A DNA stretch of 64,000 bases from Microbulbifer sp. TB1203. Its GTDB lineage: Bacteria; Pseudomonadota; Gammaproteobacteria; Pseudomonadales; Cellvibrionaceae. A program made the translations under genes and the position numbers. Below, piece after piece: positions 8,055 to 16,741 of the stretch (the stretch's first letter is position 1; each line of letters begins with the position of its first letter). The notes under the pieces are model-generated. The model saw only the letters and a program-made list of their open reading frames with translations. It was not told where the DNA came from and ran no database searches. The stretch is taken from NCBI RefSeq assembly GCF_030997045.1, contig NZ_CP116899.1:2305501-2369500 (forward strand), in the 5' to 3' direction.

Positions 8055-9320
8055 ATGAATTCACCAATTGTCGTCACCGGTATGGGGTTGGTCAGCCCGC
8101 TCGGCTGCGGCGTCGACGCGGTGTGGCAACGGCTGTGCGCCGGCATGTCCGGCGTGGGGGCCATCGAACATTTCGACACCGACGATTTTCCCGTCCGCCT
8201 GGCCGGAATGGTACCGGACCTTGCGCAGGACCCTGAGATCGGGCTGGACGGCGAGGCCGTGGCCGGCGCCAAAGAGCGCAAGAAAATGGACCGCTTCACA
8301 GTGTTTGCCCTGGCGGCGGCGCAGGAAGCCCTCGCGCAGTCGGGCTGGCAGCCGCGCACCGAAGCCGAGCGCCGCGCCACGGCCACAGTCGTGGGCAGCG
8401 GCATCGGCGGTTTTCCCACCATCACCCAGGCCCAGCAGACCCTGGTGGAGCGCGGCCACAAGCGCCTCTCCCCCTTCACCGTGCCGGCATTTCTCGCCAA
8501 CCTGGCGGCGGGAAACCTGTCGATCCGCTACGGTTTCAAAGGTCCCATGGGCTGCCCGGTGACCGCCTGCGCCGCGGGGCTGCAGGCGATCGGCGACGGC
8601 ATGCGCCTGATCCGCAGCGGTGAGGCCGAAGTGGCGCTGGTGGGCGGCGCCGAGGGCTGTGTCGATCCCCTGTCGCTGGCGAGCTTCCACGCCATGAAGG
8701 CGCTCTCCACCCGCAACGACGATCCGCCCCGGGCATCCCGCCCCTTCGACCGCGACCGCGACGGCTTTGTGATGGGGGAAGGCGCCGGCCTGCTGGTGAT
8801 CGAAACCCTGGAGCACGCCGAGGCCCGCGGCGCCACACCGCTGGCGGTGATCAACGGCTACGGCACCAGTGCCGATGCCCACCATATCACCGCCGGCCCG
8901 GAGGACGGCGCCGGTGCCGCCGCGGCCATACGCAGCGCCCTGGCCATGGCCGGCCTGGCGCCACAGGATGTGCGCTATATCAACGCCCACGCCACCTCGA
9001 CCCCGGTGGGCGACCGGGCGGAGATCACCTCGCTGCGCAATGTCTTCGGTGAACAGCTGGCGCACATCCCCATTTCCTCCACCAAATCCGCCACCGGCCA
9101 CCTGCTGGGCGCCGCCGGCGGGGTGGAGGCCATCTTTACCATCATGGCCGTACGCGAGAACAGGCTGCCGCCCACGCTGAATCTCGGGTGTGCGGATGAA
9201 TGTATGCAGGATCTGGATCTGGTGCCGAACGCGAGCCGGAGCCAGCAGACGCAGCACGCGCTGTGCAACGGTTTTGGTTTTGGTGGGGTCAACGCGTCGC
9301 TGCTGGTTTCCCAGGTCTGA
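8055..9320 (+). CDS. fabF: Beta-ketoacyl-ACP synthase II (FabF type)
   Basis: A 421-residue thiolase-fold condensing enzyme that extends acyl-ACP with malonyl-ACP by decarboxylative condensation. The active-site Cys172 is in VTACAAG, the two histidines are in YINAHATSTPVGD and SATGHLLGAAG, with the conserved Lys in STKSATGH. Normally the motif around the Cys reads TTACASG; the CPVTACAAG form is a mild variant. The start is set by GGGAGG four bases before ATG. It stands alone with a divergent TetR regulator and is not in a fabD-fabG-acpP cluster, so it may be a second, specialised copy rather than the housekeeping fabF. Confidence 0.9.
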   Translation: MNSPIVVTGMGLVSPLGCGVDAVWQRLCAGMSGVGAIEHFDTDDFPVRLAGMVPDLAQDPEIGLDGEAVAGAKERKKMDRFTVFALAAAQEALAQSGWQPRTEAERRATATVVGSGIGGFPTITQAQQTLVERGHKRLSPFTVPAFLANLAAGNLSIRYGFKGPMGCPVTACAAGLQAIGDGMRLIRSGEAEVALVGGAEGCVDPLSLASFHAMKALSTRNDDPPRASRPFDRDRDGFVMGEGAGLLVIETLEHAEARGATPLAVINGYGTSADAHHITAGPEDGAGAAAAIRSALAMAGLAPQDVRYINAHATSTPVGDRAEITSLRNVFGEQLAHIPISSTKSATGHLLGAAGGVEAIFTIMAVRENRLPPTLNLGCADECMQDLDLVPNASRSQQTQHALCNGFGFGGVNASLLVSQV

Positions 9321-9353
9321 TTGGAAAGGCTCTGAGTTGATCGACCTCTTTTT

Positions 9354-9439
9354 GTAGGATGGGCAAAGGAGCGCAGCGACGTGCCCATCGTCCGGCGCAG
9401 ATTGATGGGCACGTCGCTGCGCTCCTTTGCCCATCCTAC
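9354..9439. repeat. Long GTAGGATGGGCAAA palindrome (repeat family A, copy 1)
   Basis: An 86-bp inverted repeat whose arms, starting GTAGGATGGGCAAAGGAGCG, are complementary through the GACGTGCCCATC block with a short central spacer. It lies between the convergent fabF-type and aldehyde dehydrogenase genes. A second copy with the same arms but a slightly different sequence lies at 30581-30658. It may function as a bidirectional terminator; its spread to two sites with the same ends suggests a dispersed element. Confidence 0.9.
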
Positions 9440-9464
9440 CGAGGGCTCTACAGCGCGGAACAGA

Positions 9465-10895
9465 CTACCGCAACAGGCGCAGCAGTTTGAATTTTTTGCC
9501 GGTAAACGGCGCGTAGCGCAGGTCCAGGTCGAATAGATAGCTGCGCTTCATCACCGCCTTGAAATGGCTGAAGGTCTTGAAGCCGTGCTCGCCGTGGTAG
9601 GCGCCCATGCCGCTGGGGCCCACACCGCCGAACGGCAGGTCGTGGGCGGCCATAAACATCATGCAGTCGTTGACGCAGGCATTTCCGGAGCTGCAGTGGC
9701 TGAGGATGCGGTCGGCGAGGTGCTCGTCCCGGGTGAATACATAAAGCGCCAGCGGCTTCTCCCGCCCGTTGACGAACGCCTCCACCTGCCCGAAATCTTC
9801 CAGCTCGATCACCGGCAGCACCGGGCCGAATATCTCCTCCTGCATCACCGGGGCCTGCACGCCCACGTTGCGCAGCACGGTGGGCGCCACATAGCGGCTC
9901 TCCACCTCCACGCGGCCGCCGAATACCACATCGCCGTCGGCCAGGTAGTCGGCCAGGCGCTGGGCGTGGCGGCGGTTGACGATACGCCCGTAGTCGGCGG
10001 ACTGGCCCGGGTCGTCGCCGAACATTTCGCGCACAGCCTTCTCTATCGCCGGCAGCAGCCGGTCGGCGGTAGCCCTGGTGCACAACAGGTAATCCGGCGC
10101 TATGCAGGTCTGCCCGGCGTTGGTGAACTTGCCCCAGGCGATGCGGCGCGCGGCCACATCGATATTTGCGTCGTCGGCAACGATACAGGGGCTTTTGCCC
10201 CCCAGCTCCAGGGTAACCGGCGTCAGGTGCCTGGCCGCCGCGCTCATCACTATCTTGCCCACGGCACCGCCGCCGGTGTAGAGAATATGATCCCAGCGCT
10301 GCTCCAGCAGCGCGGTGGTTTCCGGTACCGCGCCTTCGACACAGGCGAAGGCGTCATTGTCCAGATAGCGGGGCAACAGTTCCGCCACCAGCTTTGATGT
10401 GGCGGGAGCAAGCTCAGAGGGTTTTACCACCGCGCAGTTGCCGGCGGCGATGGCCGGTACCAGCGGCGACAGCAGCAATTGCAGCGGGTAGTTCCAGGCA
10501 CCGATGATCAGCACTACCCCCAGCGGTTCAGGCTGGATGTAGCTCCTGCCCGGCTGGGCGATGACCGGAGTGGAGACGCGGCGCTTGCCGGTCCACTTCT
10601 TCAGGTGTTTGAGGGCGTGGTCGATATCGCCATATAGAGCGGAAATCTCGGTGGTATAGCCCTCTTGCGGCGCCTTGTTCAGGTCCTCGCGCAGGGCCTG
10701 CAGGAACTGCTCCTCGTTGTCCGAGAGCATTTTGCGCAGCTGGCTGAGCTGCTGGCGGCGCCAGGCGAGATCCGCCGTGGTGCCGCTGCGAAAGTAGGTT
10801 CTCAAACCGCCCATCAGGGCCGCGGCATTGAGTTCGCCGCCAGTACCACCGTCCAGATTGGCTGCCATTTGCGGCTCCAGGGTGAATGCTTGCAT
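9465..10895 (-). CDS. Aldehyde dehydrogenase, class 3 / coniferyl-aldehyde type
   Basis: A 476-residue NAD(P)-dependent aldehyde dehydrogenase oxidising aldehydes to acids. The general base Glu is in LELGGKSP, the catalytic Cys in NAGQTCIAPDY, and the cofactor region in LIIGAWNYPLQLLLSPLVPAIAAGNCAVVKPSE (split motif IGAWNYP and AGNCAVVKPSE). The C-terminal PFGGVGPSGMGAYHGEHGFKTFSH is characteristic of class 3 ALDHs, which act on fatty and aromatic aldehydes. It is monocistronic. A 17-bp perfect palindrome about 125 bases upstream of the start could be an operator. Chain-length preference is not predictable here. Confidence 0.93.
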   Translation of the reverse strand: MQAFTLEPQMAANLDGGTGGELNAAALMGGLRTYFRSGTTADLAWRRQQLSQLRKMLSDNEEQFLQALREDLNKAPQEGYTTEISALYGDIDHALKHLKKWTGKRRVSTPVIAQPGRSYIQPEPLGVVLIIGAWNYPLQLLLSPLVPAIAAGNCAVVKPSELAPATSKLVAELLPRYLDNDAFACVEGAVPETTALLEQRWDHILYTGGGAVGKIVMSAAARHLTPVTLELGGKSPCIVADDANIDVAARRIAWGKFTNAGQTCIAPDYLLCTRATADRLLPAIEKAVREMFGDDPGQSADYGRIVNRRHAQRLADYLADGDVVFGGRVEVESRYVAPTVLRNVGVQAPVMQEEIFGPVLPVIELEDFGQVEAFVNGREKPLALYVFTRDEHLADRILSHCSSGNACVNDCMMFMAAHDLPFGGVGPSGMGAYHGEHGFKTFSHFKAVMKRSYLFDLDLRYAPFTGKKFKLLRLLR

Positions 10896-11018
10896 AAATA
10901 ATTCTGCCCCGTCTTGAATTCTTATTGTTCTTTTGAACTCCGTATAACAAAGGCCACTTATCGGCCTTGACCTTGCCGCGCAATATCCGGGGCAGCCGGC
11001 ACCAAGTCAAGCCGCCAA

Positions 11019-11035
11019 TTGGAACAAAGTTCCAA
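11019..11035. promoter_or_regulatory. Perfect palindrome TTGGAACAAAGTTCCAA upstream of the aldehyde dehydrogenase
   Basis: Seven-base arms TTGGAAC and GTTCCAA are separated by AAA. It lies in the 178-bp spacer between the ampE stop and the aldehyde dehydrogenase start, about 125 bases upstream of the latter. The shape suits a dimeric regulator such as a TetR, MarR or FIS-type activator site. No regulator gene is adjacent, so the assignment is tentative. Confidence 0.45.
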
Positions 11036-11073
11036 ACTTGGCGCCAGTTCACTTCTTTCATCCTACAGGTCGA

Positions 11074-11955
11074 TCAGAAATCAAACAGCACCAATAGCGC
11101 CAGTACCGTGATCCACAACAACAGGGCGCGGGACAACAGCGCCTGCAATCCTTCCAATTGCGCACCGCAGGCCCGCTGCCCCTCGGCCACCTCCACGCCG
11201 GCGCTGCACTCACTGGCGTCGATACCGCCCAGCGCGCCCTCCAGGTAGATCTCCAGCACCTCCGGGGTACTCCGCTCGCGACAAGTGAGACACTGGCGCC
11301 AGGCGCGGTAGCAGCCGGCGAAATTACCCACGATGGCAAAGCTGAATCCCATTGCCCGCACCGGCAACCACTCCAGCAGCCACAGCCAGCGCGCGGCGGT
11401 TTCCCTGTTCCCACCCTCTGGCGCCGCGTCCGCGTAGAGTGCGCTGAGACGGTACATCACCGCGCCGGGTATCCCCAGTAACAGGAACCAGAACAGCACC
11501 GCGAACAGGCGCTCGAAGGCGCAATAGGCCGCGCCGCGAAAAACCTGCTCGTGCAGTACCTGCGGTTCATCCGCCGGTGCCTCCGGCAGTTCGCGCAACA
11601 ACGGCGCGGCGGCCTTGCGCGCCGCTTCCAGGTCACCCTGATACCAGTTGCGCAGGTAACTGCTAACCATTTCGTTGAAGTTGCCCCGCCCCAGGCAGTA
11701 GAGCAGCAGCAGTGCCCCCAGCAACAGTGCCCCCAGGCCGCCCAGCGCGGCTTCCACCAGCACCATCAGTATCGCTGCGGCCACCACCGGCGGCAGCACT
11801 GCAACGGCGAGCATCCGCTCCGGGTGGCCTTGCAGCTCGCCGCGGCCGGAGAGGCGACCGCACCACCAGTGGAACCAGTCGTCCCGGTGCAGGGGCGCGC
11901 CGGAACCCCAGAACTGCACCAGCCCCAGGGCCAGCAGTACCGTGAAAAGAGCCAT
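11074..11955 (-). CDS. ampE: AmpE-like inner-membrane protein
   Basis: A 293-residue polytopic membrane protein of the AmpE / CobD-CbiB-like family, associated with beta-lactamase signalling and cell-wall recycling. The motif LGRGNFNEMVSSYLRNWYQGDLEAA is typical of AmpE, and EQVFRGAAYCAFERLFAVLFWFLLLGIPGAVMYRL is the conserved central membrane region (shown here split at the family FRG and PGA positions). It follows ampD on the same strand, with a 276-bp spacer in which I see only a short GGTCAGTGGTCAGTG-type repeat. That spacing is larger than in Pseudomonas, so the two genes may be partly uncoupled. Confidence 0.88.
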   Translation of the reverse strand: MALFTVLLALGLVQFWGSGAPLHRDDWFHWWCGRLSGRGELQGHPERMLAVAVLPPVVAAAILMVLVEAALGGLGALLLGALLLLYCLGRGNFNEMVSSYLRNWYQGDLEAARKAAAPLLRELPEAPADEPQVLHEQVFRGAAYCAFERLFAVLFWFLLLGIPGAVMYRLSALYADAAPEGGNRETAARWLWLLEWLPVRAMGFSFAIVGNFAGCYRAWRQCLTCRERSTPEVLEIYLEGALGGIDASECSAGVEVAEGQRACGAQLEGLQALLSRALLLWITVLALLVLFDF

Positions 11956-12231
11956 AGTCAGGTCCAGTCGAACAATTATTGGTCGAGAAGAATAACGCCA
12001 GCGGCACAGGAAAAACCAGTGGTTGGCGGTCAGTGGTCAGTGATTCGCGGGGAACAGCCGATCACTAGCCCGGATATTGCGCCACGGGCCGTGATTATCG
12101 TGCAGAGATCACGCGAGGGCGCGGCCGGCGGTGGTGGTGGGCAGCAAAATGTCACCCGGGGATATGTCGGGAAATTTATTGAAAATCATAGCGTTATACA
12201 AAAGGCTGAGCGGCGTGGTGCAATATCCGGG

Positions 12232-12795
12232 CTAGTCACCGACCACCTGATCGAGCAATGTTAAGTAGCGCTGCCAGTCGAACCCTGGGCCCGGGTCCAG
12301 TTTGCGTCCGGGGGCAATATCGGAGTGGCCGGTGATCCTGTCGCGGCCGATCGCCGGGTAAGTGTCCATAATCGCCCCGGTGATCTCCGCCAGTGTGCGG
12401 TACTGAATGTCGGTGTAGGTATCCGTGTCCAGCCCCTCCAGCTCGATGCCGATGGAGAAGTCGTTGCAGTCCGAGCGCCCGCAGAACTCCGACTGGCCGG
12501 CGTGCCAGGCCCGCTTGCCGCAAGGCACGTACTGGGTGACCCGGCCGCCCCGATCGATCAGGATATGGGCGGAAACCCGCAATCCGGCAACTTCGGAGAA
12601 GTAGGGGTGAGCGTCGATATCCAACTGCCCGAGAAAGAAGTCGTCGATGTAAGGGCCGCCGTACTGTCCCGGCGGCAGGCTGATACAGTGGATCACCAGC
12701 AGATCCACCTCGGTGCCGTCGGGACGATCGTTGCAGTGGGGGCTCGGTACCCGGCGGGCACCGGACAGCCAGCCGGATTCGAATTGGTATTTCAC
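12232..12795 (-). CDS. ampD: 1,6-anhydro-N-acetylmuramoyl-L-alanine amidase AmpD
   Basis: A 187-residue cytoplasmic zinc amidase that removes the peptide from anhydro-MurNAc-peptides brought in by AmpG and so keeps AmpR-dependent beta-lactamase induction low. The zinc ligands are H36 (VIHC), H157 (TGHSDIAPGRKLDPG) and D167, with catalytic E118 (GIELEG) and K165. The length matches the cytosolic AmpD class. No signal peptide is present. Order nadC / DUF1631 / ampD / ampE is the same as in pseudomonads, which supports the call. Confidence 0.96.
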   Translation of the reverse strand: MKYQFESGWLSGARRVPSPHCNDRPDGTEVDLLVIHCISLPPGQYGGPYIDDFFLGQLDIDAHPYFSEVAGLRVSAHILIDRGGRVTQYVPCGKRAWHAGQSEFCGRSDCNDFSIGIELEGLDTDTYTDIQYRTLAEITGAIMDTYPAIGRDRITGHSDIAPGRKLDPGPGFDWQRYLTLLDQVVGD

Positions 12796-12901
12796 TATGA
12801 TTTCTCCAGTACGACTGGAGACAATTCTATGGGAAGAGCCATGAAAGTGGCGAGAATACTGTAGAAGACTGTTTACGTTCTACGGTGCTGCAGGCTTCCG
12901 G

Positions 12902-15187
12902 TTAACTCATCTCACTGCGCTTCTTGCGCACATTGCCGATCACCGACTGCAGCGCCCGCTCGAACAGCATACCGTCGTCCAGGGACATCAGCTGGGCGGT
13001 GCGCAGGGCGTGGGCCAGTTCGAGGCGCGAGAACTCCGCCACCTTGGCGCCGTTGCGGTTGACGAAAATAAACTGGTCGATGTCCTTGATCACCGCAGCC
13101 AGGCGGCAGCGGAACTGCTCATCGTCGGAGCGCTTGAGTTCGAACCAGCTGCCTTGGGCCAGGCGGAAAGTCTGCTGCCAGTGAGGGTCGTTTTCCGGGA
13201 GTGCCGCCAGGCTTTCGCCCTCCGGCTCTACCGGGGCGACCTCCGCCTCGGCCACTACCTGCTCCAGTTCCTCCATCTGCGGCACAGCCACTTGCGGTTC
13301 CGGCTCCGGTTCGGCCGCCGCGAGCTGCTCTACTTCGCGCTCCTCCGTCAGGTCCTGTTCCGCCTGTTCCCGGGCCTGCCGCTCGCGCTCCTCGCTGAGC
13401 CGCTGGGCCAGGGCGAAGCGCTCCCGGTAGACTTCTTTCAGCTCGGCGAACAGGCGCCGGGCTTCGAAGGGGTTCAGGGATACCGCCTCGACGCCCTCCC
13501 GCAGGCGCTCCTGCAGCGCCGGCAGCAGGCCCAGCAGTTGCTGGCGGCTGTCCGGCATCGGGGCCTGCACACTCCACACCAGGTCGCGGGCGGTGCGTAC
13601 GTCGCGGCTCCAGGCCTCGCTTTCTGTGCCCTCTTTCACGCAGGTGAGAAACAGCATGTTGTTCCACACCTTTTGCAGCCATTCCAGCACTACCGGGGGC
13701 AGCTCCCGCTCGGCGACCAGGGCGTCCATCACCGCGGCTACGCGGGCACGCGCGGCCTGGGTCTTGGCGCGACCGTCGGCCTCATCGACGATGCGGCGCT
13801 CGAGCATCTCCGCGCGCTTGCGCTCGCGCTGGATAAACTGGCGAAAGGATTCCAGCAGCAGGGAGAAGATGTTGACGTCGCGGTCGAACTCCTCGAGTAC
13901 CCGGTCGACGACCTTGCTGACCTCCCGGTACAGGGGATCGGTCTCGTAGTGCTCCCCCGCCTGCCAGCCGGTGGCCGCATCGGCGAGCTCGTTGAGCAGT
14001 TTGCGCGCCGGGTGGCCGCCCTTGCTGAAGAAAGACTTGTCGGCGATCGCCACCTTCAGCAGCGGCAACTGCAGGCGCCCCAACTGGTTCTTGAGCGGCT
14101 CCGCCAGGTTGCGGTCGTCCAGGATGAAGGAAAACAGCATTTCCACCAGCTTGATGATGTCGCTGTCCACCTTGGCGAGGGATGCGGACTGGTTGGCCTG
14201 CACCAGTCGCTGCTGCAGCAGCTCGGCCACATTGAGCAACTGTATCTCCCCACCGCTGTGATAGGGCGCGGCGCTCTGCAACTCTCCCAGATGGCCCAGA
14301 AGGTCACCGGAGGGCATGGGGGCGAGTCCCGCATTGGCGGGCACCAATCCCGGGGCGAAATTGCCGGAAACCATACCGCCGGACATACCCGTGCCACCGC
14401 CGCCGGTACCCTGGGTGCCGGTACCCTGGGCGGGCGCCGACGACCCGCCCGCGGGCGCTGTTGGCACGGGGCGCGACGACCGCTGCCGGACCAGGCGCCG
14501 CTGTTCGCGCAGGTTGGGGAGGATTCCCCGTTCCATCAGCAGTTGGTTGCAGCGGTCGTAGAAGTCTCTCAGCTGCAGCATCACTACCTGTTCGAATTTC
14601 TTCAGCAGGGTCAGGCGGGCGCGGATATGCAGATCCAGGGGCCGAACGGCCTCTACGAAAGCGTCGCAGATGGCGTCGGGCCCCAGGGGGTTGTTCTTGT
14701 CATAAATCTTGACTGGATAGAGGGTATCCAGTCGCAGGGACAGCTCGGTGATGGGCTCGGCGAAATCGCGCTTGGCATTGGCCACCATGGTATCCGCGGC
14801 CACCAGCTGTTCCAGGTCGTCGTTGTGTACCAGGGAGAGATTCTCGGAGGCGAAGGAGTCCTCCCCGCTCTCCTCCCGGACCTGGAAAGCCCGGTCGATA
14901 TTGTCGGCAAAGCGCTCGGCGATCGCCCGCCGCTCCACCCGCAGCATTCGCAGCGCCTGGAACAGGCCGTCCTGCTCTTCCTGGCCGTGGGCGCGCTCGG
15001 CCATGGAGAAGAGGGAATCGTCCACCTTGCCGAACAGCTGCTTGAATTGCTCCAGCAGCAAATTGCTCGCCTTCTCCCGCAGGGCCGCCACCGTCGAAGG
15101 CAGGAGGGTATTCTTGCGCGCGGAGAAACCCGGCCCGGCACTTTTCTCCGCCAGGGACACCACCTTGTTCGAGTCTTTCATATCCAT
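12902..15187 (-). CDS. DUF1631 family protein
   Basis: A 761-residue protein of unknown function (DUF1631), sometimes wrongly annotated as thymidine phosphorylase. It has long charged helical stretches, a glycine-rich low-complexity linker near residue 270 (PAQGTGTQGTGGGGTG), an acidic Glu/Gln-rich stretch near 640-690 and a C-terminal beta-rich domain (GSWFELKRSDDEQFRC, IFVNRNGAKV) that looks PilZ-like; a cyclic-di-GMP link is only inference. The start at 15187 has GAGG at the right distance; the open frame continues upstream without a good site. It sits between nadC (divergent) and ampD, as in Pseudomonas. Confidence 0.85.
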   Translation of the reverse strand: MDMKDSNKVVSLAEKSAGPGFSARKNTLLPSTVAALREKASNLLLEQFKQLFGKVDDSLFSMAERAHGQEEQDGLFQALRMLRVERRAIAERFADNIDRAFQVREESGEDSFASENLSLVHNDDLEQLVAADTMVANAKRDFAEPITELSLRLDTLYPVKIYDKNNPLGPDAICDAFVEAVRPLDLHIRARLTLLKKFEQVVMLQLRDFYDRCNQLLMERGILPNLREQRRLVRQRSSRPVPTAPAGGSSAPAQGTGTQGTGGGGTGMSGGMVSGNFAPGLVPANAGLAPMPSGDLLGHLGELQSAAPYHSGGEIQLLNVAELLQQRLVQANQSASLAKVDSDIIKLVEMLFSFILDDRNLAEPLKNQLGRLQLPLLKVAIADKSFFSKGGHPARKLLNELADAATGWQAGEHYETDPLYREVSKVVDRVLEEFDRDVNIFSLLLESFRQFIQRERKRAEMLERRIVDEADGRAKTQAARARVAAVMDALVAERELPPVVLEWLQKVWNNMLFLTCVKEGTESEAWSRDVRTARDLVWSVQAPMPDSRQQLLGLLPALQERLREGVEAVSLNPFEARRLFAELKEVYRERFALAQRLSEERERQAREQAEQDLTEEREVEQLAAAEPEPEPQVAVPQMEELEQVVAEAEVAPVEPEGESLAALPENDPHWQQTFRLAQGSWFELKRSDDEQFRCRLAAVIKDIDQFIFVNRNGAKVAEFSRLELAHALRTAQLMSLDDGMLFERALQSVIGNVRKKRSEMS

Positions 15188-15442
15188 TAGGACCTCGCGC
15201 GCCCGCCGGACGCACTGCGCTGTTGATAGTGAATGCGGTTGGCGCCCGGTAACCGTCTGTTCTTTTCGTTTGTGTGGCACCGCCCGGCTGAAGTCCGCAA
15301 CCGGGCATTATTCTACCGCCCACCACAGGCCCCTTAACAACGGAGCAATGGCAATTTGAGACGCCAGTCACAGCCGATTGCGAATAAACCGGGAGGGGCC
15401 GCTTCTGTTAATATTGCGCCCCCGAATTTCCGAGGTCCGACC

Positions 15443-16297
15443 ATGCACCCGCAAGACACCGCCATCCCCAACCTGGTCGCCGATATGCTGAACTCGGTGC
15501 GTGCAGCCCTGGCGGAGGACGTGGGCTCCGGCGATATCACCGCCCAATTGATCCCCGCCGACCAACGGGCCCGCGCGCGGGTGATCACCCGCGAAGACTG
15601 CACCCTGTGCGGGCGCGCCTGGGCCGAGGAGGTCTTTCGCCAGTTGGATCCGGAACTGCGCCTCGAGTGGCATTTCGAGGACGGCGACCGGGTCCCGGCG
15701 GAGTCGGTGATCTTCGAACTGGAGGGCAGCGCCCGCAGCATTCTCACCGGCGAGCGCACCGCGCTGAACTTTCTGCAGACACTCTCCGGCACCGCCACTA
15801 CGGCCACCCAATACGCCGCGCGCGCGGCGGGTACGCAAATCAGGATACTGGATACGCGCAAGACCATCCCCGGCCTGCGCAGCGCACAGAAATACGCCGT
15901 GCTTTGCGGTGGCTGCCACAATCACCGCATCGGCCTCTACGACGCCTTCCTGATCAAGGAGAACCATATCGCCGCCGCCGGGGGCATCGACAAGGCGGTG
16001 GCCCAGGCGCGCACCATCAAGCCGGAAGCCCTGGTGGAAGTGGAGGTGGAAAATCTCGACGAATTGAAACAGGCACTGGCGAGCGGCGCCGACGTGATTA
16101 TGCTCGACGAATTCACCGACGCGGACACCCAGGCCGCCCTCTCCCTGGCCAGGGGAAAAGCCAAGATCGAGATCTCCGGCAGCGTGGACAGCGAACGGTT
16201 GCGACAGTTGGCTCAACTGGATGTGGACTATATCTCCTCCGGCAGTCTGACCAAGCACCTGCGCGCAATCGACCTCTCCCTGCGCATCGACCTGTGA
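15443..16297 (+). CDS. nadC: Quinolinate phosphoribosyltransferase (nicotinate-nucleotide pyrophosphorylase)
   Basis: A 284-residue enzyme that converts quinolinate and PRPP into nicotinic acid mononucleotide, CO2 and pyrophosphate, the last de novo step to NAD. Family signatures are the N-terminal EDVGSGDITAQL, RTALNFLQTLSGTAT, ILDTRKTIPGLRSAQKYAVLCGGCHNHR (shown by the RKTIPGLR core) and the C-terminal ISGSVDSERL, SGSLTK motifs. GAGG precedes the ATG. Divergent from the DUF1631 gene; the small metallothionein-like gene follows after 58 bases. Confidence 0.97.
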   Translation: MHPQDTAIPNLVADMLNSVRAALAEDVGSGDITAQLIPADQRARARVITREDCTLCGRAWAEEVFRQLDPELRLEWHFEDGDRVPAESVIFELEGSARSILTGERTALNFLQTLSGTATTATQYAARAAGTQIRILDTRKTIPGLRSAQKYAVLCGGCHNHRIGLYDAFLIKENHIAAAGGIDKAVAQARTIKPEALVEVEVENLDELKQALASGADVIMLDEFTDADTQAALSLARGKAKIEISGSVDSERLRQLAQLDVDYISSGSLTKHLRAIDLSLRIDL

Positions 16298-16321
16298 GTC
16301 AGCGGGTAGCGGCTATTCTAC

Positions 16322-16337
16322 TGGTAAGCGCTTACCA
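16322..16337. promoter_or_regulatory. LacI-type palindrome TGGTAAGCGCTTACCA
   Basis: A perfect 16-bp palindrome centred on CG, the form bound by LacI/GalR-family regulators. It ends three bases before the GAGGAG ribosome binding site of the Cys-rich gene at 16356 and lies 24 bases after nadC. A regulator bound there would block transcription into, or start of, the small gene. No LacI-family gene is present in the window, so the regulator is unknown. Confidence 0.6.
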
Positions 16338-16355
16338 AAAGAGGAGAGCGACGCC

Positions 16356-16589
16356 ATGAAACAGTGCGAGACCTGTGGCAACCAGTATGACAAGCCCATG
16401 GAAATCACCCTGCACAACCAGAGCCACACATTCGACAGCTTCGAGTGTGCCATCCAGGCCCTGGCGCCCACCTGCGCGCACTGCAACTGCCGGATTCTCG
16501 GTCACGGCACCGAGGTGGGCGATGAATTCTACTGCTGCGCCCACTGCGCCTCCGCGGCAGGGCACGATGAAGTAGTCGATCGCGCCTAG
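16356..16589 (+). CDS. Small Cys-rich protein with metallothionein-like C-terminal half
   Basis: A 77-residue protein with nine cysteines. The N-terminal part carries C4-x2-C7 (CETC) and the sequence SHTFDSFECAIQ; the C-terminal part carries CAHCNC near 39-44 and YCCAHCASAAGH near 57-68. The FYCCxxCAxGH pattern is that of bacterial metallothioneins of the BmtA/PmtA group, which bind zinc, cadmium or copper, but the N-terminal half is not found in the short pseudomonad proteins I know. GAGGAG lies eight bases upstream of ATG. A LacI-type palindrome lies directly upstream. The metal and the physiological role are not known. Confidence 0.75.
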   Translation: MKQCETCGNQYDKPMEITLHNQSHTFDSFECAIQALAPTCAHCNCRILGHGTEVGDEFYCCAHCASAAGHDEVVDRA

Positions 16590-16599
16590 CGACAATACG

Positions 16600-16740
16600 T
16601 CAATCCGCCTGCAAGCAGGCTCGCAAGGCGCTTTTTCAGATCCCCGGGGCTCGCCGGGAGCGGGCCTCGCGGCCCGCAAGCGGAACTGGAGCCTTCAGCG
16701 CAAAGGTAAATAGCTCCGCGCTCCCGGGAAACCGTACCAA
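16600..16740. repeat. Intergenic GC-rich palindromic repeat region
   Basis: Between the Cys-rich gene and the convergent chitinase gene. It holds several short inverted repeats, CGGGAGCG/CGCTCCCG, GGGCCTCGCGGCCC and CTGCAAGCAGG, resembling the GGAGCGCGGAGCTCCAG type of sequence seen at 55102-55254 and 63650-63710. I see no gene in it. Confidence 0.55.
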
Positions 16741-16741
16741 T

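Noticed and set aside
13010..15190. Plus-strand frame of 726 codons opposite the DUF1631 gene
   Set aside because: Composition is repetitive Gln/Leu/Val/Gly, it has no domain signal, and it is entirely antisense to a gene with conserved position between nadC and ampD.
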